Shown: positions 1-8,345 of the stretch, one piece after another
Layout: each line of letters opens with the position of its first letter
How positions within the stretch are numbered: position 1 is the first letter of the stretch
NCBI GenBank assembly: GCA_964397995.1
Contig: CAYNLG010000004.1
Coordinates: 1 to 64,000 of the forward strand
Direction: 5' to 3'
Source: CAYNLG01 sp964397995
Lineage (GTDB): Bacteria; Planctomycetota; Phycisphaerae; FEN-1346
Length of the DNA stretch: 64,000 nt
Made by a program: the position numbers and the translations under genes
Notes under the pieces: generated by a model
The model's database searches: none
Told to the model about the DNA's origin: nothing
What the model saw: only the letters and a program-made list of their open reading frames with translations

Positions 1-170
1 GAAAACGCGATCGGCGTACTCGTCGAGGAACGCGAGGAACTCGTGCATCTCGTCCTTGTACTTGCGCAGCATGATGGCAGTGCGCTCGAACCCGAGGAAT
101 TCCAAGATACACCGTTGCAAGGGAGACCGGGTGAAGTACTGGCAGGGCACGGTCCGGTCGCCCAGCTCCT
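1..170 (-). other. Competing minus-strand coding signal, uroporphyrinogen decarboxylase-like fragment
   Basis: Read on the minus strand, bases 170 to 1 give an open, protein-like sequence with good codon use. It includes the segments QYFTRSPLQRCILEFLGFER and KDEMHEFLAFLDEYADRVF, which resemble the middle of corrinoid-linked uroporphyrinogen decarboxylase (URO-D) superfamily proteins. No suitable start with the missing N-terminal half lies between here and mnmA. If real, it is a fragment or continues from a rearranged locus left of the window. It cannot coexist in full with the plus-strand reading of the same bases. Confidence 0.3.
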
Positions 171-300
171 CCTCGGCGATCTCCTGATCGAGGAGACCTC
201 GCAGCCGGGGCTCGTGATGGCGCGGACGGGCGAGGACGGGCGGCTGGCGCTCGACCTGGAACTGCGGCCGTGGGCCGTGGCCCTGGTCGAGACGGTCTGA
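1..300 (+). CDS. Partial protein, C-terminal end only (possible glycoside hydrolase end)
   Basis: This frame is open from the left edge to a TGA at 298-300. The last 45 or so residues have strong GC-rich third positions and end in a strand-like, hydrophobic tail (LRPWAVALVETV). That resembles the last beta-strand of many bacterial glycoside hydrolases, but this is a resemblance and not an identification. Before about base 170 the codons in this frame are poor (many GAA, GTA, CAT, CTT), and the opposite strand reads better there. So the gene may be real only in its last third, or the left edge may contain a rearrangement. It ends 39 bases before mnmA. Confidence 0.35.
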   Translation, partial: ENAIGVLVEEREELVHLVLVLAQHDGSALEPEEFQDTPLQGRPGEVLAGHGPVAQLLLGDLLIEETSQPGLVMARTGEDGRLALDLELRPWAVALVETV

Positions 301-304
301 GGCT

Positions 305-333
305 TTGCGCGGCGCGGCCCGGGCGGCTATAGT
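305..333 (+). promoter_or_regulatory. Sigma-70 type promoter for mnmA (TTGCGC-N17-TATAGT)
   Basis: The -35 box TTGCGC is at 305-310 and the -10 box TATAGT at 328-333, 17 bases apart. The predicted transcription start falls at or next to the mnmA ATG at 340. No Shine-Dalgarno sequence precedes that ATG, so a leaderless mRNA is likely. Confidence 0.45.
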
Positions 334-339
334 GGACGT

Positions 340-1413
340 ATGAGCGGCGAGACCATCGCGGTGGCCCTCTCGGGCGGGGTCGATAGCGCCGTCGCGGCCG
401 CCCTGCTCCAGGACGCCGGGCACCGCGTCGTCGGGCTCTTCATGCGGTCGGGCCTGGCGCCGCGGGAAGCGCCCGAGGGCACCCCCACGTGCTGCGTCGA
501 GGACGAAGCCGCCCAGGCGGCCGGCGTGGCCGACGCCCTCGGCATCCCCCTGGAGGTCCAGGACGCCTCCGCCGACTTCGACCGGCTGATCGACCATGTC
601 TGCGACGAGTACGGGCGCGGCCGGACACCGAACCCGTGCGTCGTCTGCAACCGCGACCTGAAGTTCGGGCGGCTTCTGGACGCGGCCGCACGCCTGGGGG
701 CGGGCGCCCTGGCGACCGGCCACTATGCCCGCGTCGAGTGGACCGCCGGCCGGCGGCGGCTCAGGCGGGGCCTTGACCGGACGAAGGACCAGTCGTACTT
801 CGTCTTCATGGTGCCGCCCGCGCGGCTGGAGCGGATTCGCCTGCCCCTCGGCGAGATGACCAAGGCCCGGGTCCGCCGCGCCGCCAAAAAACTGGGTCTC
901 CCCGCCCACGACCGGCCGGAGAGCCTGGACGTCTGCTTCGCCCAGGGCGGACTCGGGCAGCTGATTGCCGCACGGCGGCCGGACCTCGCGCGGCCGGGGC
1001 CGATTCTTGACCTCGACGGTCACGAGCTCGGGCGCCACGAGGGCATCGTCCACTTCACGATCGGCCAGCGGCGCGGCCTGGGCGTCGCGGTCGGCGAGCC
1101 GCGCTACGTCGTCGCCATCCGGCCGGAGGACGCGGCCGTGGTCATCGGCCCGCGCGAGGCCCTGCGGGCGCGGGGGCTGGAGGTCGAGGAGTGCGTCTGG
1201 CACGAGACCGTGCCGGCCGAGCCGATCCGCGCCGAGGTCCAGGTTCGCTACGGCCACCCGCCGGCGGCCACATGGCTGGAGCGAGGCGAGGGCGGCCGCG
1301 CCACCGCCCGGTTCGACGCGCCCATCGACGCCGTCACGCCGGGGCAGGCGGCCGTCTTCTACCGCGGCGACCGCGTGCTGGGCGGCGGCTGGATCGCGCG
1401 GTCGCTGCCGTGA
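340..1413 (+). CDS. mnmA: tRNA-specific 2-thiouridylase MnmA
   Basis: MnmA thiolates the wobble uridine (U34) of tRNA-Lys, tRNA-Glu and tRNA-Gln in the cytoplasm, using ATP and persulfide sulfur. The 357-residue protein is normal length. The PP-loop SGGVDS is at residues 11-16. The catalytic nucleophile is expected at Cys100 in NPCVVCN, and the second active-site cysteine at Cys199 in LDVCF, matching the positions in E. coli. ATGHYARV and GQRRGLGVA are further family signatures. The start has no ribosome binding site, but a promoter sits directly upstream. The stop overlaps the start of the next gene by four bases (GTGA), so the two are translationally linked. Confidence 0.95.
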   Translation: MSGETIAVALSGGVDSAVAAALLQDAGHRVVGLFMRSGLAPREAPEGTPTCCVEDEAAQAAGVADALGIPLEVQDASADFDRLIDHVCDEYGRGRTPNPCVVCNRDLKFGRLLDAAARLGAGALATGHYARVEWTAGRRRLRRGLDRTKDQSYFVFMVPPARLERIRLPLGEMTKARVRRAAKKLGLPAHDRPESLDVCFAQGGLGQLIAARRPDLARPGPILDLDGHELGRHEGIVHFTIGQRRGLGVAVGEPRYVVAIRPEDAAVVIGPREALRARGLEVEECVWHETVPAEPIRAEVQVRYGHPPAATWLERGEGGRATARFDAPIDAVTPGQAAVFYRGDRVLGGGWIARSLP

Positions 1414-2324
1414 GGGCGCCGCGGCACATCGTGGTCGTGCACATGGGCGCGGTCGGCGACACCGTGCTGGCCCTGCCGCTGGCGGGGGCGCTGCGGGCGA
1501 CGTGGCCGGGGGCCCGCCTCACGTGGCTCGCTCAGCCGCAGCGCGCGACGCTCGTGCGGTATGCGGGCCTGGCCGAGGCGGTCGCGGACCTCGAGACGGA
1601 CGGCCTCTGGCGGTGGTCCGCCGGAGAGCCGCCGCCCGGCGCGCCGCCGGAGCCGCTCGCGTCGGCGGACCTGGTGGTGGACCTGCTCTCCGGCGGGCGG
1701 TTGGCCGAGGCTCTGGCGGCCGAGGTGGTGACGGTGGACCCGATGCCGCCGGAGGACTGGACGGAGAGCGCGGCAACGTGGCTGCTGGAGGCGGCCGGGC
1801 GGGCGCTGCCGCTCGCGCCGGTGGCGCCCGAGCCGGTCGTGCCGGTGGCGGCGCCGGCCGCGCCGGTCGACGGACCCTTCGTCGCGATCCATCCGGGCAG
1901 CGGCAGCCCGCGCAAGAACTGGCCGCGCGAGCGGTTCGCTGAACTGGCGCATACGCTTCGCGTGGCGCGCGGCCTGCGGGTGCTTTGGCTGGTCGGCCCG
2001 GCGGAACTGGAGCGCGGCCTCGTGCCGCCCGCGGCCGAGGGCGACGCCGTTCTGGCCGAGGCGCCGCTGCCGGAGGTGGCGCAAGCGCTGGCGGCGGCGA
2101 TGCTTTACGTGGGCAACGACTCGGGCCTGACGCACCTGGCGGCGGCGGTGCGCGGGCCGGGCGGGCGGCGGACGCCTGTGGTGGCGCTCGTCGGCCCGAC
2201 CGACCCGCGCGTCTGGGCCCCGCGGGGCCCGCATGTTCGCATCGTCCGCGCCCCGAAGGGGCGCATGGACGGGCTTACTCTGCCGGCTGCGCGGGCGGCG
2301 CTTGCACCAGCTCTTCCATCATAG
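1410..2324 (+). CDS. Glycosyltransferase family 9 (heptosyltransferase-like) protein
   Basis: A 304-residue member of the ADP-heptose:LPS heptosyltransferase family (GT9), which adds a sugar from a nucleotide donor to a lipopolysaccharide core or similar glycan at the inner face of the membrane. It has GAVGDT at residues 13-18 (the usual GxLGD loop), HPGSGSPRKNWP at 161-172 and GNDSGLTHLAAA from 235 (sugar-nucleotide binding), followed by GPTDPRVWAP. The GTG start was chosen because it overlaps the mnmA stop and homology begins immediately. The true acceptor and donor cannot be told from sequence. The 3' end overlaps the convergent lipoprotein gene by 50 bases. Confidence 0.9.
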   Translation: MRAPRHIVVVHMGAVGDTVLALPLAGALRATWPGARLTWLAQPQRATLVRYAGLAEAVADLETDGLWRWSAGEPPPGAPPEPLASADLVVDLLSGGRLAEALAAEVVTVDPMPPEDWTESAATWLLEAAGRALPLAPVAPEPVVPVAAPAAPVDGPFVAIHPGSGSPRKNWPRERFAELAHTLRVARGLRVLWLVGPAELERGLVPPAAEGDAVLAEAPLPEVAQALAAAMLYVGNDSGLTHLAAAVRGPGGRRTPVVALVGPTDPRVWAPRGPHVRIVRAPKGRMDGLTLPAARAALAPALPS

Positions 2325-4365
2325 GCGCGCCCTCGCCGCCTTCCGGGCCGCCCATGCCCGGGCCGCCCATCATGCCGCCCATGCCCTGCATCATCTGCAT
2401 CATGATCCACTGTGTGCGGGCGGCCACGCTCTTGCCAACGGTCACGGCCTGGCGAATCTCGTCGGCCGGGATGACCACGTCCAGGTCCACCCCTTTGCCG
2501 TCAAAGCGCTCGAACAGCAGCGTGTAAGTCTGGGGCACGGGCTTGGAGGGGAGCGGCGGGGCCTCGCTGAGCTTGTCCTTAATGGCGGGCGGCAACTGCT
2601 GGGTCATCATGTGGTCCATCATCGAGACGCCCATGTAGGCCGCCGTCGGGATGGAGAGGAGGCCGACGCCGACGGCATCGTCCGGCACGTCCCGAATGGC
2701 GGTCTTGACGGCCGCCACGTCGCGGAGCGGCGGGGCGTCGCCCCGGGCGGCCTCGATAGCCTGCTCGATGTAGGCAGGCGCTCCCATGACCACAACACCC
2801 GTCTCGCCGGCAACGCCGGTCCAGAAGGCCAACCCGTTCGGGCCGTAGATGGCGTCGATGGCCTTCTTGGCCTCCATGGCCATGGCCTTCTGCTCGGGCG
2901 GCGCGTCGTCGGGCAGATTGACGTCGAAGGTGATGCGCCCGACGTCGAGGGTCACCCCGGCCACCTCTTCGGCATCGGCCTTGTACTCCCAGCCGAGCTC
3001 CAGACCGGACGTGCCGGGCATCTGGCTGATGAGCTTCGAGTACCACTTCATGAACGGCCCGAGCTCGGCCATCATCTTGTCGCCGAGCGCCTCGTACCCC
3101 TTCGGGTCGGCCAGATCGAAGACTTCGGTCAGGCGCAGGCCGCCCTCACCGGGCTGCATGGCATAGGCGATGGCGAAGCCCGGGCCGCCGACGTCGGCGT
3201 AGCCGGAGGCCAACTCCCACAGCCTGTCGACCTGCTTCTCGGCGTCCTCGCCTTCGGCCTGCTTGGCGATCTGGTCCATCAGGGGACCGTACAACTCCTT
3301 CATGGCCGGCATGGCGGCCTTCCAGTCGATGGCCGCCCAGCCGGCAAAAAGGAAGGACGGGTCGGCCGACAGCATGGCCTTCGACTCGGTCCAGGGCTTG
3401 GCGGCCTTCGCGACGGCCATCAGCGCCGAGCCGGGCTTCAGGCCGAACCGCATCCGGGCGCGCACGCCCTCGTCGCCCATGTCGGCGTGGAAGGTGGACA
3501 CGCCGAACTGGTCCAGCAGGGCCAGGTACCAGTCGAAGAAGCCGAGGGCCGCGGGACTGCCCTGGCCCATCTGGGCCATCTGCTTCTGCATCTGCTCGAT
3601 CATGTCGCGGGCCGGGCCCCTGAGGGCCTCGGGGTTGACGCGGCCCCAGACGAGATGGGCGTCGATGGCCTCGGCGTCGGCGCCGGTGAGGGCGAGGCGC
3701 GGTCCGGCGGCGCCCATCGCCTTGAGGCCCGCCAGCGCGTTGCACGTGGCCAGCATGCCGCCGACCGCCTTGAGGTACATCGGCGGGGGCTGCGGCATCT
3801 CAAAGCCCTCGGGCGCCCCCTCGGGCGCCTCCGGCGCGGGCCGCTCGACCTTGTAGAGGCCCGGCTCGACCTCCTCGCCGGGCATCGCCGCGCCGTCGGC
3901 CATCGCGTAGAGTTCGACGGGGGCCAGTTCGCCGGCCGCCGCCATGATGACGACGGCCGCGGGACCGGCGCCATCGACCAGGCCCTCGGGCATGTGGTGG
4001 TCGGCGAAGGCCATCGGCGGCACTTCCTCCACGTCGCCCAGAAGGGCCTGGGCGGCGTCACGCACGGCCTCGGGACTCCGGGCCACCATGACCAGGGCCG
4101 CGTCGGCCGGCGCCTCGGCAAGGGCCGCCATCAGGCCGGCGTCGGAGGCCACCGTCCGGGTGGGCGCGGGCGCGGCGTCGGTCGGTTCCGGTTCGGCTTG
4201 GGGCGCCTCGGCCGGCTCGGCGGGCGCCCCCCTGCCCCCGCCGCCGGTTTCCTGGTCGGTTCCGGGGGCCGGCGGTTGCGGCTGCTCGCCTCCGCAACCG
4301 GCCACGAGCAGCCACAGGGTCAGACTCAGCATGAGAGAACAATGTTTTAGCGTGCGGCGTGTCAT
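2275..4365 (-). CDS. Large secreted lipoprotein of unknown function
   Basis: A 696-residue protein with a lipoprotein signal: positive start, hydrophobic segment, then the lipobox LVAGC with Cys24. A Pro/Gly/Glu/Ala-rich linker follows (to about residue 55), then a long globular region with repeated alpha/beta stretches, and a Met/Gly-rich tail (about 655-680, GMGGMMGG type). It somewhat resembles planctomycete proteins of the DUF3352 kind, but I cannot confirm that. An AGGAG site lies 6 bases before the ATG. It stands alone, convergent with the glycosyltransferase gene. No enzyme motif was recognised; a structural or binding role at the cell envelope is only a guess. Confidence 0.82.
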   Translation of the reverse strand: MTRRTLKHCSLMLSLTLWLLVAGCGGEQPQPPAPGTDQETGGGGRGAPAEPAEAPQAEPEPTDAAPAPTRTVASDAGLMAALAEAPADAALVMVARSPEAVRDAAQALLGDVEEVPPMAFADHHMPEGLVDGAGPAAVVIMAAAGELAPVELYAMADGAAMPGEEVEPGLYKVERPAPEAPEGAPEGFEMPQPPPMYLKAVGGMLATCNALAGLKAMGAAGPRLALTGADAEAIDAHLVWGRVNPEALRGPARDMIEQMQKQMAQMGQGSPAALGFFDWYLALLDQFGVSTFHADMGDEGVRARMRFGLKPGSALMAVAKAAKPWTESKAMLSADPSFLFAGWAAIDWKAAMPAMKELYGPLMDQIAKQAEGEDAEKQVDRLWELASGYADVGGPGFAIAYAMQPGEGGLRLTEVFDLADPKGYEALGDKMMAELGPFMKWYSKLISQMPGTSGLELGWEYKADAEEVAGVTLDVGRITFDVNLPDDAPPEQKAMAMEAKKAIDAIYGPNGLAFWTGVAGETGVVVMGAPAYIEQAIEAARGDAPPLRDVAAVKTAIRDVPDDAVGVGLLSIPTAAYMGVSMMDHMMTQQLPPAIKDKLSEAPPLPSKPVPQTYTLLFERFDGKGVDLDVVIPADEIRQAVTVGKSVAARTQWIMMQMMQGMGGMMGGPGMGGPEGGEGAPMMEELVQAPPAQPAE

Positions 4366-4466
4366 GACAGTCTCCTAGTGTAAGGTCTCCGCGCGGCCCC
4401 GCGAGGGGCCCGCGCTCAGCGGCTGTGCCCGCGCCCCGCCCCGAGGCGCCAGGCGCCGGCCGCCCT

Positions 4467-4781
4467 TCAGTCCAGTTTCACCGCCGTTCCGTAGACGAGG
4501 ATTTCGGCGGCCATGCCCATGATCTGGCTCGTCGTGAAGCGGACGGCCACGACGGCGTCGGCTTCGAGTTCGCGGGCCTGGGCGACCATACGGTCGATCG
4601 ACTGCTCGCGGGACTCGGCCATCAGCTTCGTATATTCGAGGACTTCCCCGCCCACCAGGTTGCGGAAGGCGGCCTTGATGTCCTGGCCCATGTGGCGGCA
4701 CCGCACGGTGTTGCCCCGCACCAGCCCCAGCACCCGGACGACGTTGCGGCCGGGAACGGCATCGAGGGTGGTCACGATCAT
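4467..4781 (-). CDS. YbjQ family (UPF0145, putative heavy-metal-binding) protein
   Basis: A 104-residue protein covering the whole YbjQ/DUF74 family. Members form pentameric rings and have been suggested to bind metals, but no firm function is known. Family features seen are the N-terminal strand IVTTLDAVPG, the GQDIKAAFRNLVGG stretch, and LEADAVVAVRF near residues 72-82. The ATG overlaps the stop of the anti-sigma gene (ATGA), making it the third gene of a sigma / anti-sigma / ybjQ operon. That placement suggests a role in the same stress response, which is inference. Confidence 0.88.
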   Translation of the reverse strand: MIVTTLDAVPGRNVVRVLGLVRGNTVRCRHMGQDIKAAFRNLVGGEVLEYTKLMAESREQSIDRMVAQARELEADAVVAVRFTTSQIMGMAAEILVYGTAVKLD

Positions 4782-5227
4782 CGGTCGATCTCCTTGGCAT
4801 ACCGGTCGACGCACCGGACGGTCAGGCGTTCGCGCAAAATGCTGACGAACAGCACGACCAGGCCGACGATCAGCAAGACGACGCCGGTCCGCAGGACGAA
4901 GGAGACGGCGGGATTGCTGACGACGTGTTCCACGAGCTTCACGCCGCCATAGGAGAGCAGCAGGATGGCCCCGAGGGAGGCCAGAACCCACCCCAGGCCG
5001 CGCTCCAGCCGGTTGTAGACGCGGGCCCAGTAGCGCCGGAGCTCGTCGTCTCCAGGTTCGGTGAACCGCATCATGGCCAAGTCCTCCTTGAGGCGGGCCA
5101 TTTCGTCCAGTTCGCGTCGGCAGGCATCGCAGGAGGCGAGGTGGGCCTCCAGGTCGCGCTGCTGGTCGGGCGTCAGCTCGCCGTCGAGGCGGCCGCTGAT
5201 GAGCACCCTGCACGCGTCGCAGTTCAT
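4778..5227 (-). CDS. Zinc-finger anti-sigma factor, membrane bound
   Basis: A 149-residue protein with an N-terminal zinc-binding anti-sigma (ZAS) motif: His29, Cys33 and Cys36 (HxxxCxxC) with upstream cysteines at 3 and 6. Two hydrophobic segments follow at about 78-99 and 110-131, so it probably sits in the inner membrane with its N-terminus in the cytoplasm. Such proteins hold an ECF sigma factor inactive until a signal arrives. Its ATG overlaps the stop of the sigma gene by four bases, the classic arrangement for a cognate pair. No large periplasmic sensor domain is present, so the signal may be sensed within the membrane or by a partner. Confidence 0.85.
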   Translation of the reverse strand: MNCDACRVLISGRLDGELTPDQQRDLEAHLASCDACRRELDEMARLKEDLAMMRFTEPGDDELRRYWARVYNRLERGLGWVLASLGAILLLSYGGVKLVEHVVSNPAVSFVLRTGVVLLIVGLVVLFVSILRERLTVRCVDRYAKEIDR

Positions 5228-5763
5228 GTCAACTCACCCAATTCCTCGCGGAGCGCCCGGCGGGCATTGTGAAGGCGGCTCATGACCGTCCCGATGGGGA
5301 TGTCGAGCGCTTCGGCGATCTCGCGGTACTTGAGGTCCTGAAAATGATTCATGACGAGAATCTCGCGGTGGTGGAGCGGCAGGCGCAGCAGGGCGGCCTT
5401 GAGGAGGTCGGCCCGCTCCTTCCGCTCGGCGGTCACCACGGGATCGTGGTCGGCCCCCGGGGCCGCGTGCCCGTCGGTGAGGGCGGCGGTCTTCTTGCGG
5501 CGACGGAGGCGGCTGATGCAGACGTTGCGGAGGATGCGGGCGTACCAGGGATAGAACCGCGAGCGGCGGTTGAACCGCTTGATCGCCCGCCACGCCTTGA
5601 CGAACGCCTCCTGCGAGGCGTCGAGGGCCTCGTCGCGGCACCCGAGGAGCATGTAGGCCGCGCCGGACGCGCGGCCGGCGTAGGCCTTGACGATGGCGCC
5701 AAAGGCGTCCTTCTCGCCGGCCTGGCATCGCTGGATCAGGGCGGTTTCCGTACTGGCGTCCAT
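5224..5763 (-). CDS. ECF-family RNA polymerase sigma factor
   Basis: A 179-residue extracytoplasmic-function sigma factor that directs RNA polymerase to a stress regulon. Region 2 carries DEALDASQEAFVKAWRAI and the -10 recognition segment around residues 40-90. Region 4 is at about 125-175, with LPLHHREILVMNHFQDLKYREIA and the recognition helix IPIGTVMSRLHNARR. The reading frame stays open well upstream, but homology begins at the ATG at 5763, so the longer version was rejected. It is the first gene of the sigma / anti-sigma / ybjQ operon and is divergent from the phosphoesterase gene. The target regulon is unknown; autoregulation is usual for the family. Confidence 0.93.
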   Translation of the reverse strand: MDASTETALIQRCQAGEKDAFGAIVKAYAGRASGAAYMLLGCRDEALDASQEAFVKAWRAIKRFNRRSRFYPWYARILRNVCISRLRRRKKTAALTDGHAAPGADHDPVVTAERKERADLLKAALLRLPLHHREILVMNHFQDLKYREIAEALDIPIGTVMSRLHNARRALREELGELT

Positions 5764-5957
5764 GCGCGTCCCGTGAAGGCCGATCGTCTCACCCGAGGCC
5801 CTGTACGCCCGGGCCGGCCGGGCTATTCGGGCGATTGGCCCGGCGCCGGCGCCATCAGCATACCAAACGGCGGCCGGTGTGCACCCCTTTTCGGCGCGAC
5901 GGCTGGGCGGCCGCTTGCGGCTGGCGACCGGGCCCCGGGCGCCGGTACCCGTTTTGC

Positions 5958-5987
5958 TTGACACTCGGGCGCGGCGCTCCTTATACT
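5958..5987 (+). promoter_or_regulatory. Sigma-70 type promoter (TTGACA-N18-TATACT)
   Basis: A perfect -35 TTGACA is at 5958-5963 and a near-perfect -10 TATACT at 5982-5987, spaced 18 bases. It lies 25 bases before the ATG of the phosphoesterase gene, in the divergent region between it and the ECF sigma gene. Confidence 0.62.
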
Positions 5988-6012
5988 CCGGCGCCTTGAA
6001 GGGGGTTCCCTG

Positions 6013-6504
6013 ATGAAGCTCGGTGTTGTCTCCGACTCGCACGACAACCTCCAGGCCATCTCGGCGGCGATGCACCTCTTCGAGGCCGAGGGCGTCGAGG
6101 CCATCCTCCACGCGGGCGACTTCTGCGCCCCCTTCGCCCTGAAACGCATTCTCCAGACCCGCACGCCCGTCCACGCCGTCTTCGGCAACTGCGACGGCGA
6201 GCGCGCGGGGCTCATGAAGCTCCTGCCCGACCTCGCCGACGGCCCCCTCCACCTCGAACTCGACGGCCGCAAGGTCGCCCTCATCCACATCTGGGAGCGC
6301 CTCTCGCACGAGGACCGCGAGGCCGCCGACATCATCGTCTACGGCCACACCCACGAGCCGAAGGTCGAGCACACCGAAGGCCGGCTCATCCTGAACCCCG
6401 GGGAGTGCTGCGGCTGGACGACCGGCCGGTGCACGGCGGCCCTGGTCGACACCGACCGCATGACCGCCGACGTCCGCGAGGTCCGCGAGCAAGCGAGGTC
6501 CTGA
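6013..6504 (+). CDS. YfcE/MJ0936-type metallophosphoesterase
   Basis: A 163-residue calcineurin-like phosphoesterase of the small YfcE/MJ0936 family. These hydrolyse phosphodiesters in vitro with two metal ions; the natural substrate is usually unknown. Metal-binding motifs are SDSHDN (residues 7-12), HAGDF, FGNCDGE and YGHTHEP. The usual THGH motif is replaced by IHIWE, keeping the first histidine but losing the GH pair, which may alter metal binding. A strong promoter lies just upstream and an AGGGGG-like site precedes the ATG. The PEGA lipoprotein gene follows after two bases, so they are probably co-transcribed. Confidence 0.9.
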   Translation: MKLGVVSDSHDNLQAISAAMHLFEAEGVEAILHAGDFCAPFALKRILQTRTPVHAVFGNCDGERAGLMKLLPDLADGPLHLELDGRKVALIHIWERLSHEDREAADIIVYGHTHEPKVEHTEGRLILNPGECCGWTTGRCTAALVDTDRMTADVREVREQARS

Positions 6505-6506
6505 CC

Positions 6507-6938
6507 ATGCGTCACGTTCGCGTGCTGGTGCCGGTGGTGGCGGCCCTGCTGGCCGGGTGCTATGGCCAGGTGCAGCGGGACCTGACGGTCGAGTCGGAGC
6601 CGTCGGGCGCCCGGTTCTGGCTGAACGACAACGAGGTCGGCCGCACCCCCGTCACGGTCCCTTTCACGTGGTACGGGACGTACGACGTGCGGCTGGAGCA
6701 TCCCGGGTACGCCCCGCTGGACGCCGAGGCGGACGTCAACGCCCCGTGGTTCCAGTGGATTCCGCTGGACCTGGCGTTCGAGACGGTGGTGCCGGGGGTC
6801 CACCACGACGGACACGTGTTCCGGTTCGAGATGGTGCCGGCGGAACCGGCGGACGAGGCGGCGCTGCTGGAGCGGGCGGAGGCGTTCCGGCAAGAGGCGC
6901 TCGAGCCGGAGGTGCCGCCCGATACGCCGGCGGAGTAG
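6507..6938 (+). CDS. PEGA-domain lipoprotein
   Basis: A 143-residue protein with a short lipoprotein signal ending in LLAGC (Cys17), so it should be anchored in a membrane. Residues 25-70 form a PEGA-type beta domain (VESEPSGARFWLNDNEVGRTPV, then a GTYDVRLEHPGY strand). PEGA domains are found in surface and envelope proteins and probably bind other proteins or glycans. The C-terminal 40 residues are acidic and Pro/Glu-rich. The start was chosen at 6507, two bases after the phosphoesterase stop, because the signal peptide begins there. Confidence 0.83.
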   Translation: MRHVRVLVPVVAALLAGCYGQVQRDLTVESEPSGARFWLNDNEVGRTPVTVPFTWYGTYDVRLEHPGYAPLDAEADVNAPWFQWIPLDLAFETVVPGVHHDGHVFRFEMVPAEPADEAALLERAEAFRQEALEPEVPPDTPAE

Positions 6939-7017
6939 CCCCCCTTCCCCTTCCCCGGCTCATGGCGCCGCACCCGGCCGGCCGATGAAAGCGGACGTGA
7001 GCCCGGAGACCCCCGCT

Positions 7018-8334
7018 ATGCGTCCGCTCGTGAAGATGCTTCCCTTGCCCGCGGTGGCGCTGACCGCCTTGGTTGTCGTGGTCGGATGCGGCCCCGGCGG
7101 CGCGGGCGACGCCCTGTCGTACGAGCTCGAAAACGGCCTGGACGTCCTGCTCCGCCCGATCGCCGGCTGCGACACGATCGCCCTGGTGGTGTTGCATGAC
7201 GTGGGCGGCCACGCCGACCCCGAAGGGCAGAGCGGCCTGGCGCATCTCATCGAGCACTGCTACGTGACCGCCCAAGGCGGCCCGACGCCGCGCCGCACCA
7301 TGGACGACTACGTCCGGCGCTACCCGGACGGCTGGAACGCGCAGACGGGCAACCGGTACACGGTGGTGGCGGCGGTCTTCCCGCCCGACCGGCTGGAGGC
7401 GGAGCTGCGCGACGCGGCCGCACGCCTCGGCGACCTGCGGATCACCCGGGAGGACCTCGACCGCGAGGTGCCTCGCGTCGTCGCGGAACTCAGGAACATG
7501 TACGGGGGCATCCCGATGCTGGCCGCCGCGAACCTGGCGCGAGAGCGGGTGCTTCCTTCCCCGCGCGGGGGGCGGCGGGGCGGCGTGGTCGAGGACGTCG
7601 AGGCCCTGACACCCGAGATGCTTCAGCAACGGTGGGCGGCAACCTACCGGGCGAACAACGCGACGCTCGTCCTGGCCGGGGCCATCGACCCGGCGCGCGT
7701 GCGCGGGCGCGTCCACTACTACTTCCACACGCTGCCCAAGGGCGAACCGGCCCCCACGCCCGCCGAGCCGCCGTCGCCGCGCGTCCCCGCCACGGAGGCG
7801 GTGAAGGTGGAACCCGCCCAAGCGGCGGTGCGGCCGGCGGCGTGCATCGCGTGGAAGGCACCGGAGCCCGGCGACGCGGACTACGCGGCCTTCCTCGTGC
7901 TCGTCGGGCGACTGTACCAGGCCATGGCCGTTCGGGCGTCGCGCGGGGCGCCGCCGGGCACGGTCCGCTATGCCCCGCTGGACGACCCGGCCCTATTCGC
8001 CCTCTGCACCGAGACGGAGGCGGGCGCCGACGCGGCCTTCGCCGAGCTCCAGGGCTTCCTGGACGAGGCGCTGGCGGCGCCGCTTGAGGACACGGACAAG
8101 CGCCGGGCCCGCGTCGCGTTCTGGATGCTCGGGACGATGGACGTGCCGGACCGGGACGTGGTGCAGAACGCGTACGGCGTGGCCCTCGGCCTGGGGCGGC
8201 GGCACCAGCTGGGCCTCGAGCCCGAGGCGCTGCGGGCGGCCCTGGATGCCGTGACGGCAGAGGACGTCGCCCGGGTGCGTGACACCGTCCTTGCGGCCGA
8301 CCGTCGCGCCGCCGTCTTCGTCGATCCGCGCTAG
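7018..8334 (+). CDS. M16 family zinc metallopeptidase, lipoprotein
   Basis: A 438-residue M16 (pitrilysin/processing-peptidase) protein. The inverted zinc motif HLIEH (HxxEH) is at about residues 76-80, with a downstream Glu in VAELRNMYGG as the likely third zinc ligand. A lipoprotein signal ends in VVVGC, so it should act at the envelope, degrading or trimming peptides. The second half resembles the non-catalytic M16 domain. An in-frame ATG at 6985 would add 11 residues including acidic ones before the signal peptide, so the ATG at 7018 is preferred. The nfo gene follows 11 bases downstream. The substrate is unknown. Confidence 0.86.
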   Translation: MRPLVKMLPLPAVALTALVVVVGCGPGGAGDALSYELENGLDVLLRPIAGCDTIALVVLHDVGGHADPEGQSGLAHLIEHCYVTAQGGPTPRRTMDDYVRRYPDGWNAQTGNRYTVVAAVFPPDRLEAELRDAAARLGDLRITREDLDREVPRVVAELRNMYGGIPMLAAANLARERVLPSPRGGRRGGVVEDVEALTPEMLQQRWAATYRANNATLVLAGAIDPARVRGRVHYYFHTLPKGEPAPTPAEPPSPRVPATEAVKVEPAQAAVRPAACIAWKAPEPGDADYAAFLVLVGRLYQAMAVRASRGAPPGTVRYAPLDDPALFALCTETEAGADAAFAELQGFLDEALAAPLEDTDKRRARVAFWMLGTMDVPDRDVVQNAYGVALGLGRRHQLGLEPEALRAALDAVTAEDVARVRDTVLAADRRAAVFVDPR

Positions 8335-8345
8335 ACGGGAAGGCC

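Noticed and set aside
2233..4350. A 705-residue open frame on the plus strand, His/Gly/Arg-rich
   Set aside because: It is the mirror of the minus-strand lipoprotein gene, whose signal peptide, lipobox and ribosome binding site are convincing. The plus-strand product has no domain-like pattern.
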